Shown: piece after piece, positions 17,786 through 26,597 of the stretch | How positions within the stretch are numbered: the first letter of the stretch is position 1 | Layout of the letters: every line of letters begins with the position of its first letter | Assembly (NCBI RefSeq): GCF_001548375.1 | Contig: NZ_AP017295.1 | Location: 4,436,501 to 4,500,500 of the forward strand | Direction: 5' to 3' | DNA length: 64,000 bases | Source of the DNA: Nostoc sp. NIES-3756 | GTDB lineage: Bacteria; Cyanobacteriota; Cyanobacteriia; Cyanobacteriales; Nostocaceae | Made by a program: the position numbers and the translations under genes | Notes under the pieces: model-generated | Told to the model about the DNA's origin: nothing | What the model saw: the letters and a program-made list of their open reading frames with translations, nothing else | Database searches by the model: none

Positions 17786-19900
17786 ATGTTAAAAGTATTT
17801 GCTGACCGTGGTGGAACATTCACAGATATTGTTGCGGTAACTGACAACCAATCTATTATAGACAGACTATCAAAATATCAAGAACGTTTTTTAGTTGTTC
17901 CTTTAACTAACAAAGAATGGGTAGTCGTCTATAAATTACTGTCAGAAAATCCAGAACAATATCAAGATGCTGTTATTCAAGGTATTAGGGATATTCTTGG
18001 TCTAGCAAATAATGAGCCTATACCCAACACAGCAATAGAAGTAGTCAAAATGGGAACAACAGTGGCTACTAATGCACTATTAGAAAGGCAAGGAGATAGA
18101 GTAGTTTTAGTTATTACAAAAGGCTTTAAGGATGCGTTAAAAATTGGCTATCAAAACCGTCCAGATATCTTTGCATGCCACATCATTTTACCAACGATGT
18201 TATATGAACAGGTAATTGAAGTAGAAGAACGCTATGATGCTCATGGTAATGAATTAATACCTGTAAATATTGCCCAAGTAAAACAAGATTTACAAGCAGT
18301 TTATCAGACAGGAGTACGTAGTTGTGCAATTGTATTTATGCACAGCGATCGCTATCCTCAACATGAGCAACAAGTAGCTGCGATCGCTCAACAAATTGGC
18401 TTTACTCAAATTTCTGTATCTCATCAAGTTAGTCCATTAATGAAATTAGTTAGCCGTGGTGATACAACTGTTGTAGATGCTTATTTAACCCCAATTTTAC
18501 GCCGCTATGTCAACCAAGTAACCAGCCAGTTACCTAACGTTAGATTAATGTTTATGAAATCTGACGGAGGCTTAACTGACGCGGCAAAATTCCAGGGAAA
18601 AGATAGTATTTTAAGTGGCCCGGCTGGCGGTATTGTTGGTGCAGTACAAACTAGTAAAAGAGCAGGCTTTTATTTAGTAATCACCTTTGATATGGGAGGA
18701 ACCAGTACAGACGTTGCTCATTTTAAAGGAGAATACGAACGTCAATTAGACTCAGAAATTGCTGGAGCGCGGATGCGAGTTCCCGTATTATCAATTAATA
18801 CCATTGCGGCTGGCGGCGGTTCAATTTTGAGGTTCGATAAATCTAGCTATCGTGTCGGGCCGAAATCGTCTGGTTCAAATCCTGGCCCTGCTTGTTATCG
18901 CCGAGGTGGCCCTTTAACGGTAACAGATGCTAATGTGATGTTAGGTAAAATTCATCCCCAATATTTTCCTAGTGTCTTTGGTAGTAATGGTAATTTACCG
19001 TTAGATAAAAATATTGTCTTAGAAAAGTTTCATCAATTAGCACAGGAAATTGCCACTGTCACCGGAAATTATAGAACACCTGAACAAGTAGCAGCAGGAT
19101 TTATTGATATTGCTGTAGAGAATATGGCAAATGCAATTAAAAAAATTAGCCTACAACGTGGTTATGATGTCACTAAGTATGTTCTTACTTGTTTTGGTGG
19201 TGCTGGCGCACAAGTTGCTTGTTTAATTGCCAATACTTTAGGCATGGAACAAATATTTCTACATCCTTATGCTGGAGTGCTTTCTGCTTATGGAATGGGA
19301 TTAGCTGATGTGAGAGCCACTAGAGTAGGGGGTGTAGAACAGCCTTTAAATCAAGATTTAATTCCTCAATTAGTAAAATCAATTGAGGAATTAAAAGCCC
19401 AAGCCAGAAAAGAACTTAGTCAAAGTGATAGTAGCGTAGAAGCAGAAGTAATTCAAAAAGTGAATTTAAAGTATGAAGGTACTAACTCAACCTTAAGCGT
19501 TGATTTTGATACAAACTTTATGGTTATGCAAACAGCCTTTACAAATGAACATAAATCTCGTTATGGATTCATTCACCCAGAGAAAGCTTTAATTGTAGAA
19601 TCTATTCTTGTAGAAGTAATTCAGCAAATGGATACTTTAGAAGAACCTTTAATTACCCGCAGTCGCCCTATAGAATTACCTCCCCAGCCTGTAGAAATAG
19701 TCAAGATGTTTACTGCGGATAAATGGCATGATACACCAGTTTATCGCCGGGAAGATTTACAGCCGGGAGATGAGATTAACGGTGCAGCTATCATTGTCGA
19801 AAAAGTTAGCACGATTGTAGTTGAACCAAACTGGCAAGCAAGATTAAATGAACGTAATCATTTAATTTTAACTGTTAAATCAATTCTCCAAAAATTTTGA
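17786..19900 (+). CDS. hyuA: 5-oxoprolinase / hydantoinase A-type subunit
   Basis: 704 residues of the hydantoinase A/oxoprolinase family. Visible motifs are the N-terminal ATP-binding DRGGTFTDIVAV, MGTTVATNALLER, a SGPAGGIVGA segment and FDMGGTSTDVA. The DRGGTFTD form and the KLLSENPEQYQDA stretch resemble the 5-oxoprolinase branch (the N-terminal half of eukaryotic OPLAH) rather than acetone carboxylase. The reaction would be ATP-dependent ring opening of 5-oxoproline to glutamate in the cytosol, together with HyuB. The RBS AAGGAA is well placed. The partner gene lies 449 bp downstream on the same strand, past a tandem repeat. Confidence 0.85.
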   Translation: MLKVFADRGGTFTDIVAVTDNQSIIDRLSKYQERFLVVPLTNKEWVVVYKLLSENPEQYQDAVIQGIRDILGLANNEPIPNTAIEVVKMGTTVATNALLERQGDRVVLVITKGFKDALKIGYQNRPDIFACHIILPTMLYEQVIEVEERYDAHGNELIPVNIAQVKQDLQAVYQTGVRSCAIVFMHSDRYPQHEQQVAAIAQQIGFTQISVSHQVSPLMKLVSRGDTTVVDAYLTPILRRYVNQVTSQLPNVRLMFMKSDGGLTDAAKFQGKDSILSGPAGGIVGAVQTSKRAGFYLVITFDMGGTSTDVAHFKGEYERQLDSEIAGARMRVPVLSINTIAAGGGSILRFDKSSYRVGPKSSGSNPGPACYRRGGPLTVTDANVMLGKIHPQYFPSVFGSNGNLPLDKNIVLEKFHQLAQEIATVTGNYRTPEQVAAGFIDIAVENMANAIKKISLQRGYDVTKYVLTCFGGAGAQVACLIANTLGMEQIFLHPYAGVLSAYGMGLADVRATRVGGVEQPLNQDLIPQLVKSIEELKAQARKELSQSDSSVEAEVIQKVNLKYEGTNSTLSVDFDTNFMVMQTAFTNEHKSRYGFIHPEKALIVESILVEVIQQMDTLEEPLITRSRPIELPPQPVEIVKMFTADKWHDTPVYRREDLQPGDEINGAAIIVEKVSTIVVEPNWQARLNERNHLILTVKSILQKF

Positions 19901-20349
19901 ATTGGAATATTCTTGACTTTAAAAAATCTCCGTATTGATCAGCCTGAGAGAATTTTGGCTAATCTGCAATCACTATTGTTGTAAGCAATACTTGTTACAA
20001 GTACGCGAATTACTGAAATGAGAAAACATTTTAGCTAAATAAGTAAACAAACTCTGGTTTGCTTGCGGAGAACACCGAAATGAGAAAACATTTTAGCTAA
20101 ATGAGTTAACAAACTGCGGTTTGCTTACTCATTGATTGCAATGATAAAGTAATTAGAAACCATTGATAAAGTAAATCTCAAGTAGTGATGCAGCAATAGA
20201 TTTATAGAAAATTGAACGCAGATATTGGCGCAGCCTTCCCGCAGGGTACGCAGATAAACACAGATGATTAAGATAAGTCATTTTTTGTTAATGCACAAGT
20301 TTAGCCTTGCCACGTCACTACAGTAATTTGATTTAATTAGGAGCCAAAA
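19901..20349. other. Gap between hyuA and hyuB with tandem repeat
   Basis: It holds the 62-bp-period tandem repeat (20015-20128) and a short dispersed repeat fragment at about 20220-20260. No gene was seen. The hyuB RBS (TAGGAG) is at the right end. Confidence 0.6.
20015..20128. repeat. Two-copy tandem direct repeat, period 62 bp
   Basis: About 52 bp are repeated with few changes, starting GAAATGAGAAAACATTTTAG at 20015 and again at 20077. Each copy ends with a small hairpin, CAAAC(N4)GTTTG. It lies between two genes expected to be co-expressed. Confidence 0.75.
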
Positions 20350-21921
20350 ATGCACAATCCATCACAACCAGATCCCGTTCGTTTAGAAATATTCAAAAAC
20401 CTCTATCAATTTATTGCCGAACAAATGGGAATTGTTCTGCAAAACACGGCAGCATCAGTCAATATTAAAGAACGTTTAGATTTCTCCTGCGCTATTTTTG
20501 ATGCTTCTGGATTATTAGTTGCTAATGCTCCTCATATTCCTGTGCATTTAGGTTCAATGAGTGAGAGTGTGCGTAGTTTAATTAATAGTAAAGGTAACAC
20601 TATAAAACCAGGAAATGTCTATTTATCTAATAATCCTTATAACGGTGGAACACATCTTCCTGATGTCACAGCCATTACTCCTGTGTTTCTCAATAATGAA
20701 AATACTTTATCTTCCACTCCCCTATTCTATGTTGCTGCGCGTGGACATCAAGCCGATATAGGTGGTATTACTCCCGGCTCAATGCCTCCTCACAGTTCTA
20801 CAGTAGAAGAAGAAGGAATTATCTTTGATAATTTTCTCTTAGTTGAACAAGGAATTTTTCAGGAAACAGCAGTCCGGGAGTTACTATTAAATCATCCCTA
20901 TCCCGCTCGTAATCCTGACCAAAATATTGCAGATTTTAATGCACAAATTGCTGCTAATGAACGAGGAGCGCAAGAACTGCGGAAAATGGTTGCTCAGTAT
21001 GGACTTCAAACAGTACAAGCATACATGAAATTTGTTCAAGATAATGCCAAGGAGTCAGTTAGACGAGCAATTGATGTCCTCAAAGATGGCTCATTTATTT
21101 ATGAAATGGATAGTGGTGCTGTCATTCAAGTTAAAGTGACAATTAACCGAGAAAATCGCAGTGCAATCATTGATTTTACAGGCACATCAGATCAACTAGG
21201 CAGTAACTTTAATGCACCAAAAGCTGTAACTCAAGCCGCAGTTTTATACGTCTTCCGTACTCTAGTTGACGATAATATTCCCCTCAATGCCGGATGTCTT
21301 AAACCTTTAGAAATTATCATTCCTGAAGGCTGTATGCTCAATCCCACTTACCCAGCCGCAGTAGTAGCAGGTAATGTGGAGACATCGCAAACTATTGTTG
21401 ATGCTTTATATGGTGCTTTGGGTGTAATTGCTGCTTCTCAAGGCACGATGAATAATTTTACTTTTGGTAATGAGCGCTATCAATATTATGAAACTATCTG
21501 TGGTGGTTCTGGTGCAGGGGCGAATTTTCATGGTACTGATGCAGTGCAAACTCACATGACCAATTCTCGTTTAACTGACCCAGAAGTTTTAGAAACTCGT
21601 TATCCTGTGCAAGTAGAAAGCTTTTCTCTACGTCTTGATAGCGGTGGTCAAGGAAAATATTCAGGTGGTAACGGTGTGGTTCGCCGCATTAAGTTTCTTG
21701 AACCAATGACAGCAAATATTCTTTCTGGTCATCGCCATGTCCCACCTTTTGGGTTAGATGGTGGGAAAGCGGGAAAAGTTGGGCGTAACTGGATAGAGAG
21801 ACAAGATGGTAGACAGAAATATTTAGATAGTACCGCAACAGTCGAAATGCAACCTGGGGATGTTTTTGTGATAGAAACTCCCGGTGGTGGTGGGTTTGGT
21901 TCAATGGGTGATTCACCTTAA
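20350..21921 (+). CDS. hyuB: 5-oxoprolinase / hydantoinase B-type subunit
   Basis: 523 residues matching the C-terminal half of eukaryotic 5-oxoprolinase and bacterial HyuB. Visible family stretches are IKERLDFSCAIFDASG, NAPHIPVHLGSM, the RGHQADIGGITPGSMPPHS segment, a DFTGTSDQLGSNFNAPKAVT segment, AVVAGNVETSQ, HMTNSRLTDPE and the terminal GDVFVIETPGGGGFG. It should assemble with HyuA in the cytosol to open a cyclic amide such as 5-oxoproline with ATP. The RBS TAGGAG precedes the ATG by 7 bases. A dead transposase follows. Confidence 0.85.
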   Translation: MHNPSQPDPVRLEIFKNLYQFIAEQMGIVLQNTAASVNIKERLDFSCAIFDASGLLVANAPHIPVHLGSMSESVRSLINSKGNTIKPGNVYLSNNPYNGGTHLPDVTAITPVFLNNENTLSSTPLFYVAARGHQADIGGITPGSMPPHSSTVEEEGIIFDNFLLVEQGIFQETAVRELLLNHPYPARNPDQNIADFNAQIAANERGAQELRKMVAQYGLQTVQAYMKFVQDNAKESVRRAIDVLKDGSFIYEMDSGAVIQVKVTINRENRSAIIDFTGTSDQLGSNFNAPKAVTQAAVLYVFRTLVDDNIPLNAGCLKPLEIIIPEGCMLNPTYPAAVVAGNVETSQTIVDALYGALGVIAASQGTMNNFTFGNERYQYYETICGGSGAGANFHGTDAVQTHMTNSRLTDPEVLETRYPVQVESFSLRLDSGGQGKYSGGNGVVRRIKFLEPMTANILSGHRHVPPFGLDGGKAGKVGRNWIERQDGRQKYLDSTATVEMQPGDVFVIETPGGGGFGSMGDSP

Positions 21922-22022
21922 ATTAAATACCTTACAACAGGCTTGTCTAATTGAAAAATCATCTAGGTTAGGGGATTACCAAGAATCTATCCCACTAATA
22001 TCAGAAATATGGTAATCTACTG

Positions 22023-22397
22023 TTGATGACGGTAAGTTGTATCAGGGTATGGCATTGGTGGGAAATCATTTTCAGTGCTTATCTTTTGGTTAGCATTCAG
22101 GCTACTTATTTTCAACTTCATCCTCAAACCAAATCAACATCTAGTTTAGAATTATCTCCCCCAATAGACTTTAATCATCCTCAACATAGTCAACATCCTC
22201 ATTGGGAACCTGGTACAACATGAAAGAGTGCCTTAAATAATCTGAGAATAATCATTCAACCATATATTTTTTACTGTTTGATTCAACCTTGGCTCACAGT
22301 GTTTCACATTCCAGGCATGAAACGCTGTTTTCTGAAATTAATCGACTTTATGAATGATTTTCGTGCTTCTCTTATCAGTTTCCCTGTTGCTAGTTGA
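22023..22397 (+). pseudogene. Transposase C-terminal remnant (IS4/IS701-like), frameshifted
   Basis: The frame from 22023 gives VWHWWEIIFSAYLLVS and ends at 22223. A frame change then gives NNLRIIIQPYIFYCLIQPW, ending at a TGA at 22395-22397. Together these resemble the end of a cyanobacterial IS4/IS701-type DDE transposase, recognised from memory of the family. There is no N-terminal part and no terminal repeats were seen, so it is dead. Confidence 0.55.
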
Positions 22398-22460
22398 ATC
22401 TCTCATTGTTTTTTCTTCTCCTATAACAAAAGAGCGATGAAGTATAACTTCAGCTGACAT

Positions 22461-24533
22461 TCACTCTTGCCATTGCCGCAACTGATTTTGAGCATATTCC
22501 CGCACTTCTTCATCTGGATCATTCTCGGCGCGATCGCGCAACAGTGGTAAAGTCTGAGAATGCTGAGGATACTGTTTAATAATTATTTCCACTGCAATGC
22601 GCCGAGGGTTCGTTTCTAAATTATCCTGAGATTCAACGCAGTCATTGATAGCACAGTGGTAGTATGTGTCAAACAAATCGGGTTGATATTTGAAGTACTT
22701 TGCTAATACTTGGATAGCTACATTTCTCACTAACTCTCTGTCATCATCCTGGGCGCGGGTTTGGATGAAAGTTTTAGTTTGAGGGTCATCTTTGTAATTG
22801 CTGGCTAACGCTTCTATTGCGGCACTTTGCACATTCCAATTGTCATCATCTTGGGCGCGAGTTTGCAGGATAGTTTTGGTTTGCAGGTCATCTTTGTAAT
22901 TGCTAGCTAATGCTTTAATAGCTGCAAGCCGCACATTCCCAATGTCATCATTTTGGGCGCAAGTTTGCAGAATAGTTTTAGTTTGAGGGTCATCTTTGTA
23001 ATTAATAGCTAATGCTTCTATTGCTGCACGTCGCACCTCCCAATTGTTAGTATCCAAAACGCAATTTTGGATGAAAGTTTTGGTCTCGGAGTCACCTTGG
23101 TAATTAATAGCTAATGCTTTAATAGCTGCTGGGCGTATATACAAATTATTAGCATTTTGGGCGCAATTTTGCAGGAATATTTTAGTTTTATAATCATCTT
23201 TATAATTACTGGCTAATGCTTCAATGGCTGTGCAACTTACATCTATATATTTATTATTTAAGGCGTGAATTTGCAGGATATTTTTGGTTTGAGGGTCATC
23301 TTTGTAGTGACTGACTAATGCTTTAATGGTTGTAAGTTGGACATACCTACTTTTATCATTTAGGGTTTGATTTTCAAGGATAGTTTTAGTTTGAGGGTCA
23401 TATTGGTAATTACTGACTAATGCTTCTATGGCTACGCTTCGTACATATTCATTTTTATCATCCAATGCAAAGCCTTGCAAGATGGTTTTGGTTGGACGGT
23501 CATCTTGGTAATTACTAGCTAATAATTCAATAGCTGCAAATCGCATATTTGAATAGTCACCATTTAAGACAGAAGTTTGCAGAAAAATTTTAGTCTGGGG
23601 GTCATCTTGATAATTTTTAGCTAATTCTTGAATAGCTACATATTGCACATAACTCTCCTCATCATCAAGGATAGTGTTTTGCAGGATAGTTTTAGTTTCC
23701 GGGTCATCTTTGTAATTGCTGGCTAAGGCTGTAATGGCTGCACTTCGTACATCCATATCCTCATCATCATCAAGGATACTGTTTTGCAGAAAAGTTTTGG
23801 TTTCGGGGTCATCTTGGTAATTGCTGGCTAAGGCTGTAATGGCTGCACTTCGCACATCCCAATTTTCATTATCAAGGATACTGTTTTGCAGAAAAGTTTT
23901 GGTTTGGGGGTCATCTTTGTAATTGCTGGCTAAGGCTGTAATGGCTGTCATTCGCACATCCCAATTATCATTAGCTTGGACAACATTTTTGAGGAAAGTT
24001 TTGGTACTTGGAGATTCTTGCCAAGTCGTTACAATTTCAGCAATTGCTTGAGTGCGAATTTGTCTAACTAGCTCAGTGTCTTGATTCTCTTCGTAGGATT
24101 CATAATAGTACCAGAGATCATATTTTGTTAAATCTTTCAGCCTGTCCAGTAATTTGTTAGCTGTAGGCTCAATTACCTGGCGATTTCTCACCTGTGCCAA
24201 ACACTTAGCTGCTAAAAACAGATTAACAAACTTTTGCTCTTCGCCATCCTGCACTATTAAATACTCAATAATTTCACCAACAAATATTGGCTCAATCATT
24301 CCCGCAATTAGTTGTAATACTTCATGCCATGTTTCATCCTGCCAATGTTTACCAAAAACATCTGCTTTCAGTTCCTCAATAGTCAGCGTTTGCGATTCTT
24401 TAAACTGCCATACAAACTCCGAAGCACGGAAATATTCTAAAAAAGTCTTATACAAAAAAGCATAATAATTTGTAACTAAAAAATTTAACATAAAATTGCT
24501 AGTCCGTAGTTGATGAATCATAAAAAACTTCAT
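22461..24533 (-). CDS. HEAT-repeat protein, probably a 5'-truncated NACHT-type NTPase
   Basis: 690 residues. The first 30 residues lead into YAFLYKTFLEYFRASEFVWQF, which resembles the segment just after the NACHT ATPase in cyanobacterial STAND proteins (usually a VHRTFLEYF form). A helical region rich in HWQDETWHEVLQLIAGMI follows. From about residue 170 there are 13 regular repeats of 34-35 residues (consensus KDDPQTKTFLQ, then VRSAAIEALASNY) and two weaker ones at the end. No Walker A or B is present, so the NTPase half has been lost or was never here. STAND proteins are often defence or signalling sensors, with the repeats recognising a target. Whether this remnant is expressed is unknown. 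Confidence 0.7.
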   Translation of the reverse strand: MKFFMIHQLRTSNFMLNFLVTNYYAFLYKTFLEYFRASEFVWQFKESQTLTIEELKADVFGKHWQDETWHEVLQLIAGMIEPIFVGEIIEYLIVQDGEEQKFVNLFLAAKCLAQVRNRQVIEPTANKLLDRLKDLTKYDLWYYYESYEENQDTELVRQIRTQAIAEIVTTWQESPSTKTFLKNVVQANDNWDVRMTAITALASNYKDDPQTKTFLQNSILDNENWDVRSAAITALASNYQDDPETKTFLQNSILDDDEDMDVRSAAITALASNYKDDPETKTILQNTILDDEESYVQYVAIQELAKNYQDDPQTKIFLQTSVLNGDYSNMRFAAIELLASNYQDDRPTKTILQGFALDDKNEYVRSVAIEALVSNYQYDPQTKTILENQTLNDKSRYVQLTTIKALVSHYKDDPQTKNILQIHALNNKYIDVSCTAIEALASNYKDDYKTKIFLQNCAQNANNLYIRPAAIKALAINYQGDSETKTFIQNCVLDTNNWEVRRAAIEALAINYKDDPQTKTILQTCAQNDDIGNVRLAAIKALASNYKDDLQTKTILQTRAQDDDNWNVQSAAIEALASNYKDDPQTKTFIQTRAQDDDRELVRNVAIQVLAKYFKYQPDLFDTYYHCAINDCVESQDNLETNPRRIAVEIIIKQYPQHSQTLPLLRDRAENDPDEEVREYAQNQLRQWQE

Positions 24534-24632
24534 TCCCTTGTGGATGGGTTTTTGGTCATAGAGAATCCCACCCTACATTTTATACTTACTTTCTGGAGAA
24601 TTATATGACATTACTGATGACTATAAATGAAC

Positions 24633-25240
24633 CTATTCCACTAATAAAATTCTGTTAATCCAGATGTGAATTGTGGCAAGACAAAGAAAACCGTTGAAGC
24701 AGGCTCTAATTCGTTCCCACCGAACAACGAGTCAGCGATATTTTCTTTGAAACCAAGCAAAACAGTGCTGTTGTTGAAAACGTGGAACTGAACTTTTAAT
24801 GGGTCTACCGCGATTTTTCTTGCTCTTCCAAGTACGCAAGGGGCTATTGAGGCCTAATACCGCGTTTACGCAAGGTTGCCCGTTTATCCTGGTAATCATA
24901 ACCTTTGTCAGCAGCAAGAATTTTAACTCGTTTACGCGGTCTGCTAGGTCTATTAGTTTTGACTTTTGTGCGCTACACTTTTGGATGCCTAAATTTCCCC
25001 TTTTGGAACATCACACCAACGACATCCTGTTATTAATATATACAGCAATGTGTTCAGTACGTGACGAAATGGCGCATGAGGCATTCTGCGTTAACGTTCG
25101 CTGAGCGTCTCGTAGAGAAGCTTACCGTTCGCGGTAGCGTCTCTGAAAGAGAAGGTATCGCGCTTTTCTGGTTCCTTGGGAAATATATCTTTAAACAGTT
25201 TCCATTCCAAATCGCTTAATCTTTTCCTTCTCTACGAGAG
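24633..25240 (-). pseudogene. IS5-family transposase remnant
   Basis: On the minus strand, scattered frames give pieces of one transposase in order: LSDLEWKLFKDIFPKEPEKR near 25230, RMPHAPFRHVLNTLLYILIT near 25060, KILAADKGYDYQDK near 24910, FAWFQRKYR near 24735, and LVVRWERIRACFNGFL with a stop at 24633. Frameshifts, stops and a missing central part show it is dead. A palindromic dispersed repeat sits inside at about 25090-25160. Confidence 0.75.
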
Positions 25241-25367
25241 GCTACGCCAACGGAACGCTACGCGAACAAATCGCCCAGCCATACCTTGATAAAACTTACC
25301 GTTATCAACAGCAGATTATCATATTGCTGGTATTAGTGAGATAGATTCAAGAAATAAATTATCCAAT

Positions 25368-25425
25368 CTTGTGGGGTGGGTGTCTCGTCCTTGATTATGG
25401 GCGGGCAGGATGCCCACCCCACAAG
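25368..25425. repeat. Dispersed inverted repeat
   Basis: 13-bp arms CTTGTGGGGTGGG (25368-25380) and CCCACCCCACAAG (25413-25425) with a 32-base loop. This is a repeat type common between genes in Nostoc genomes. It lies between the dead IS and the permease operon. Confidence 0.8.
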
Positions 25426-25643
25426 AAATAATTGTATATTTTTTTATCTGCAAGTCCCTAATCTTCCCAACGACACTATACACAGGGTTACTCACAAGAG
25501 CATAATTCTTCTTTAATCTCCCGCATGATTAGATTGGCTGGTTTCTAGTTAATAAATTACCGCCATCCTCAGCCAAAGCCAATTACTTCTAAAATTTTGC
25601 CGGGTTTCCCCTCCTAAAATGAAGTCTCCCACGGAGGTAAGAG

Positions 25644-26591
25644 ATGAAGAGAAAAAAGCATAAGCTGGGTTGGCGATCGCTGTGGAACCCAAACTTTGGC
25701 GCACTTGCGGCACTCCTAATTCTCTATATTGCTAACGCCGTCTTTACTCCGCGTTTTGCTACAGTTAGCAACACCTTGAATATGTTGCTGCAAGTATCCA
25801 CAACTATGTTAGTTGCCATTGGTATGACCTTTGTCATTGCTTCCCGTGGCATTGACCTCACGGTCGGCTCTACTATGGCATTAGTTTCAGTCGTTGTGGC
25901 CTTGCTGATTAAATATGGGATAGTTGTTGCTGTCTTGTTTGCCTTGAGTGCTGCTTTATTGGTTGGTCTTCTCAATGGCTTTTTGATTTCACGTTTAAAA
26001 CTTGATGCTTTGATTACTACCTTGGCGGCGCTCATCTTGTGGCGTGGTATTGCTCAGGTGATTGGGGATGGTAAGCTGGTTCCTTTTACCCACCCAACTT
26101 TTGAAGCACTCGGCAAGGGCTATCTCCTCTCCATCCCAACTCAGGTAGTAATTGCCACAGTTGCGATCGCTGGTGCTTTCTTTTGTATCCGCTCTACACT
26201 TTTCGGACATCACATCGTTGCAGTTGGCGGTAACGAGGAGGCGGCGCGGCTGGCGGGTATCCGAGCAGAACGGGTGAAATATGTAGTCTATTTAATTAGT
26301 GCTTTGCTGGCTGGGTTTGCGGGACTCATCGAAACGGCAAGATTAGGTATGGGTGATCCTACCAAGGTGGGTATTAACGCAGAATTTGATGCGATCGCAG
26401 CTGTTGTTGTTGGTGGTACGCCTTTCTCTGGTGGTCGGGCAAATGTCCTGGGTACGGTTGTAGGCGCATTGCTCATGCAGGTAATCTCTACTAGTTTTAA
26501 TATGCTTCTGATTCCCTTTACTTGGTCATTAGTTTTGAAGTCTGTAATCATTCTTTTCGCCATCTTTTTGCAGCGTCCCAAGGAGATATAA
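25644..26591 (+). CDS. ytfT: Sugar ABC transporter permease, YtfT-like
   Basis: 315 residues, highly hydrophobic with about eight to ten membrane helices, in the RbsC/BPD_transp_2 family. Recognisable stretches are IGMTFVIASRGIDLTVGSTMAL, the AVGGNEEAARLAGI loop (where the ATPase docks) and a final VVVGGTPFSGGRANVLGTVVGAL. It forms the membrane channel with the next gene. A good RBS (GGAGG) lies upstream. It is separated from its ATPase gene by about 9.9 kb. Confidence 0.85.
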   Translation: MKRKKHKLGWRSLWNPNFGALAALLILYIANAVFTPRFATVSNTLNMLLQVSTTMLVAIGMTFVIASRGIDLTVGSTMALVSVVVALLIKYGIVVAVLFALSAALLVGLLNGFLISRLKLDALITTLAALILWRGIAQVIGDGKLVPFTHPTFEALGKGYLLSIPTQVVIATVAIAGAFFCIRSTLFGHHIVAVGGNEEAARLAGIRAERVKYVVYLISALLAGFAGLIETARLGMGDPTKVGINAEFDAIAAVVVGGTPFSGGRANVLGTVVGALLMQVISTSFNMLLIPFTWSLVLKSVIILFAIFLQRPKEI

Positions 26592-26597
26592 CAGGTC

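Noticed and set aside
22740..24010. Tandem DNA repeat read as a CRISPR or satellite
   Set aside because: The roughly 102-105 bp period encodes HEAT-like protein repeats in one continuous frame.
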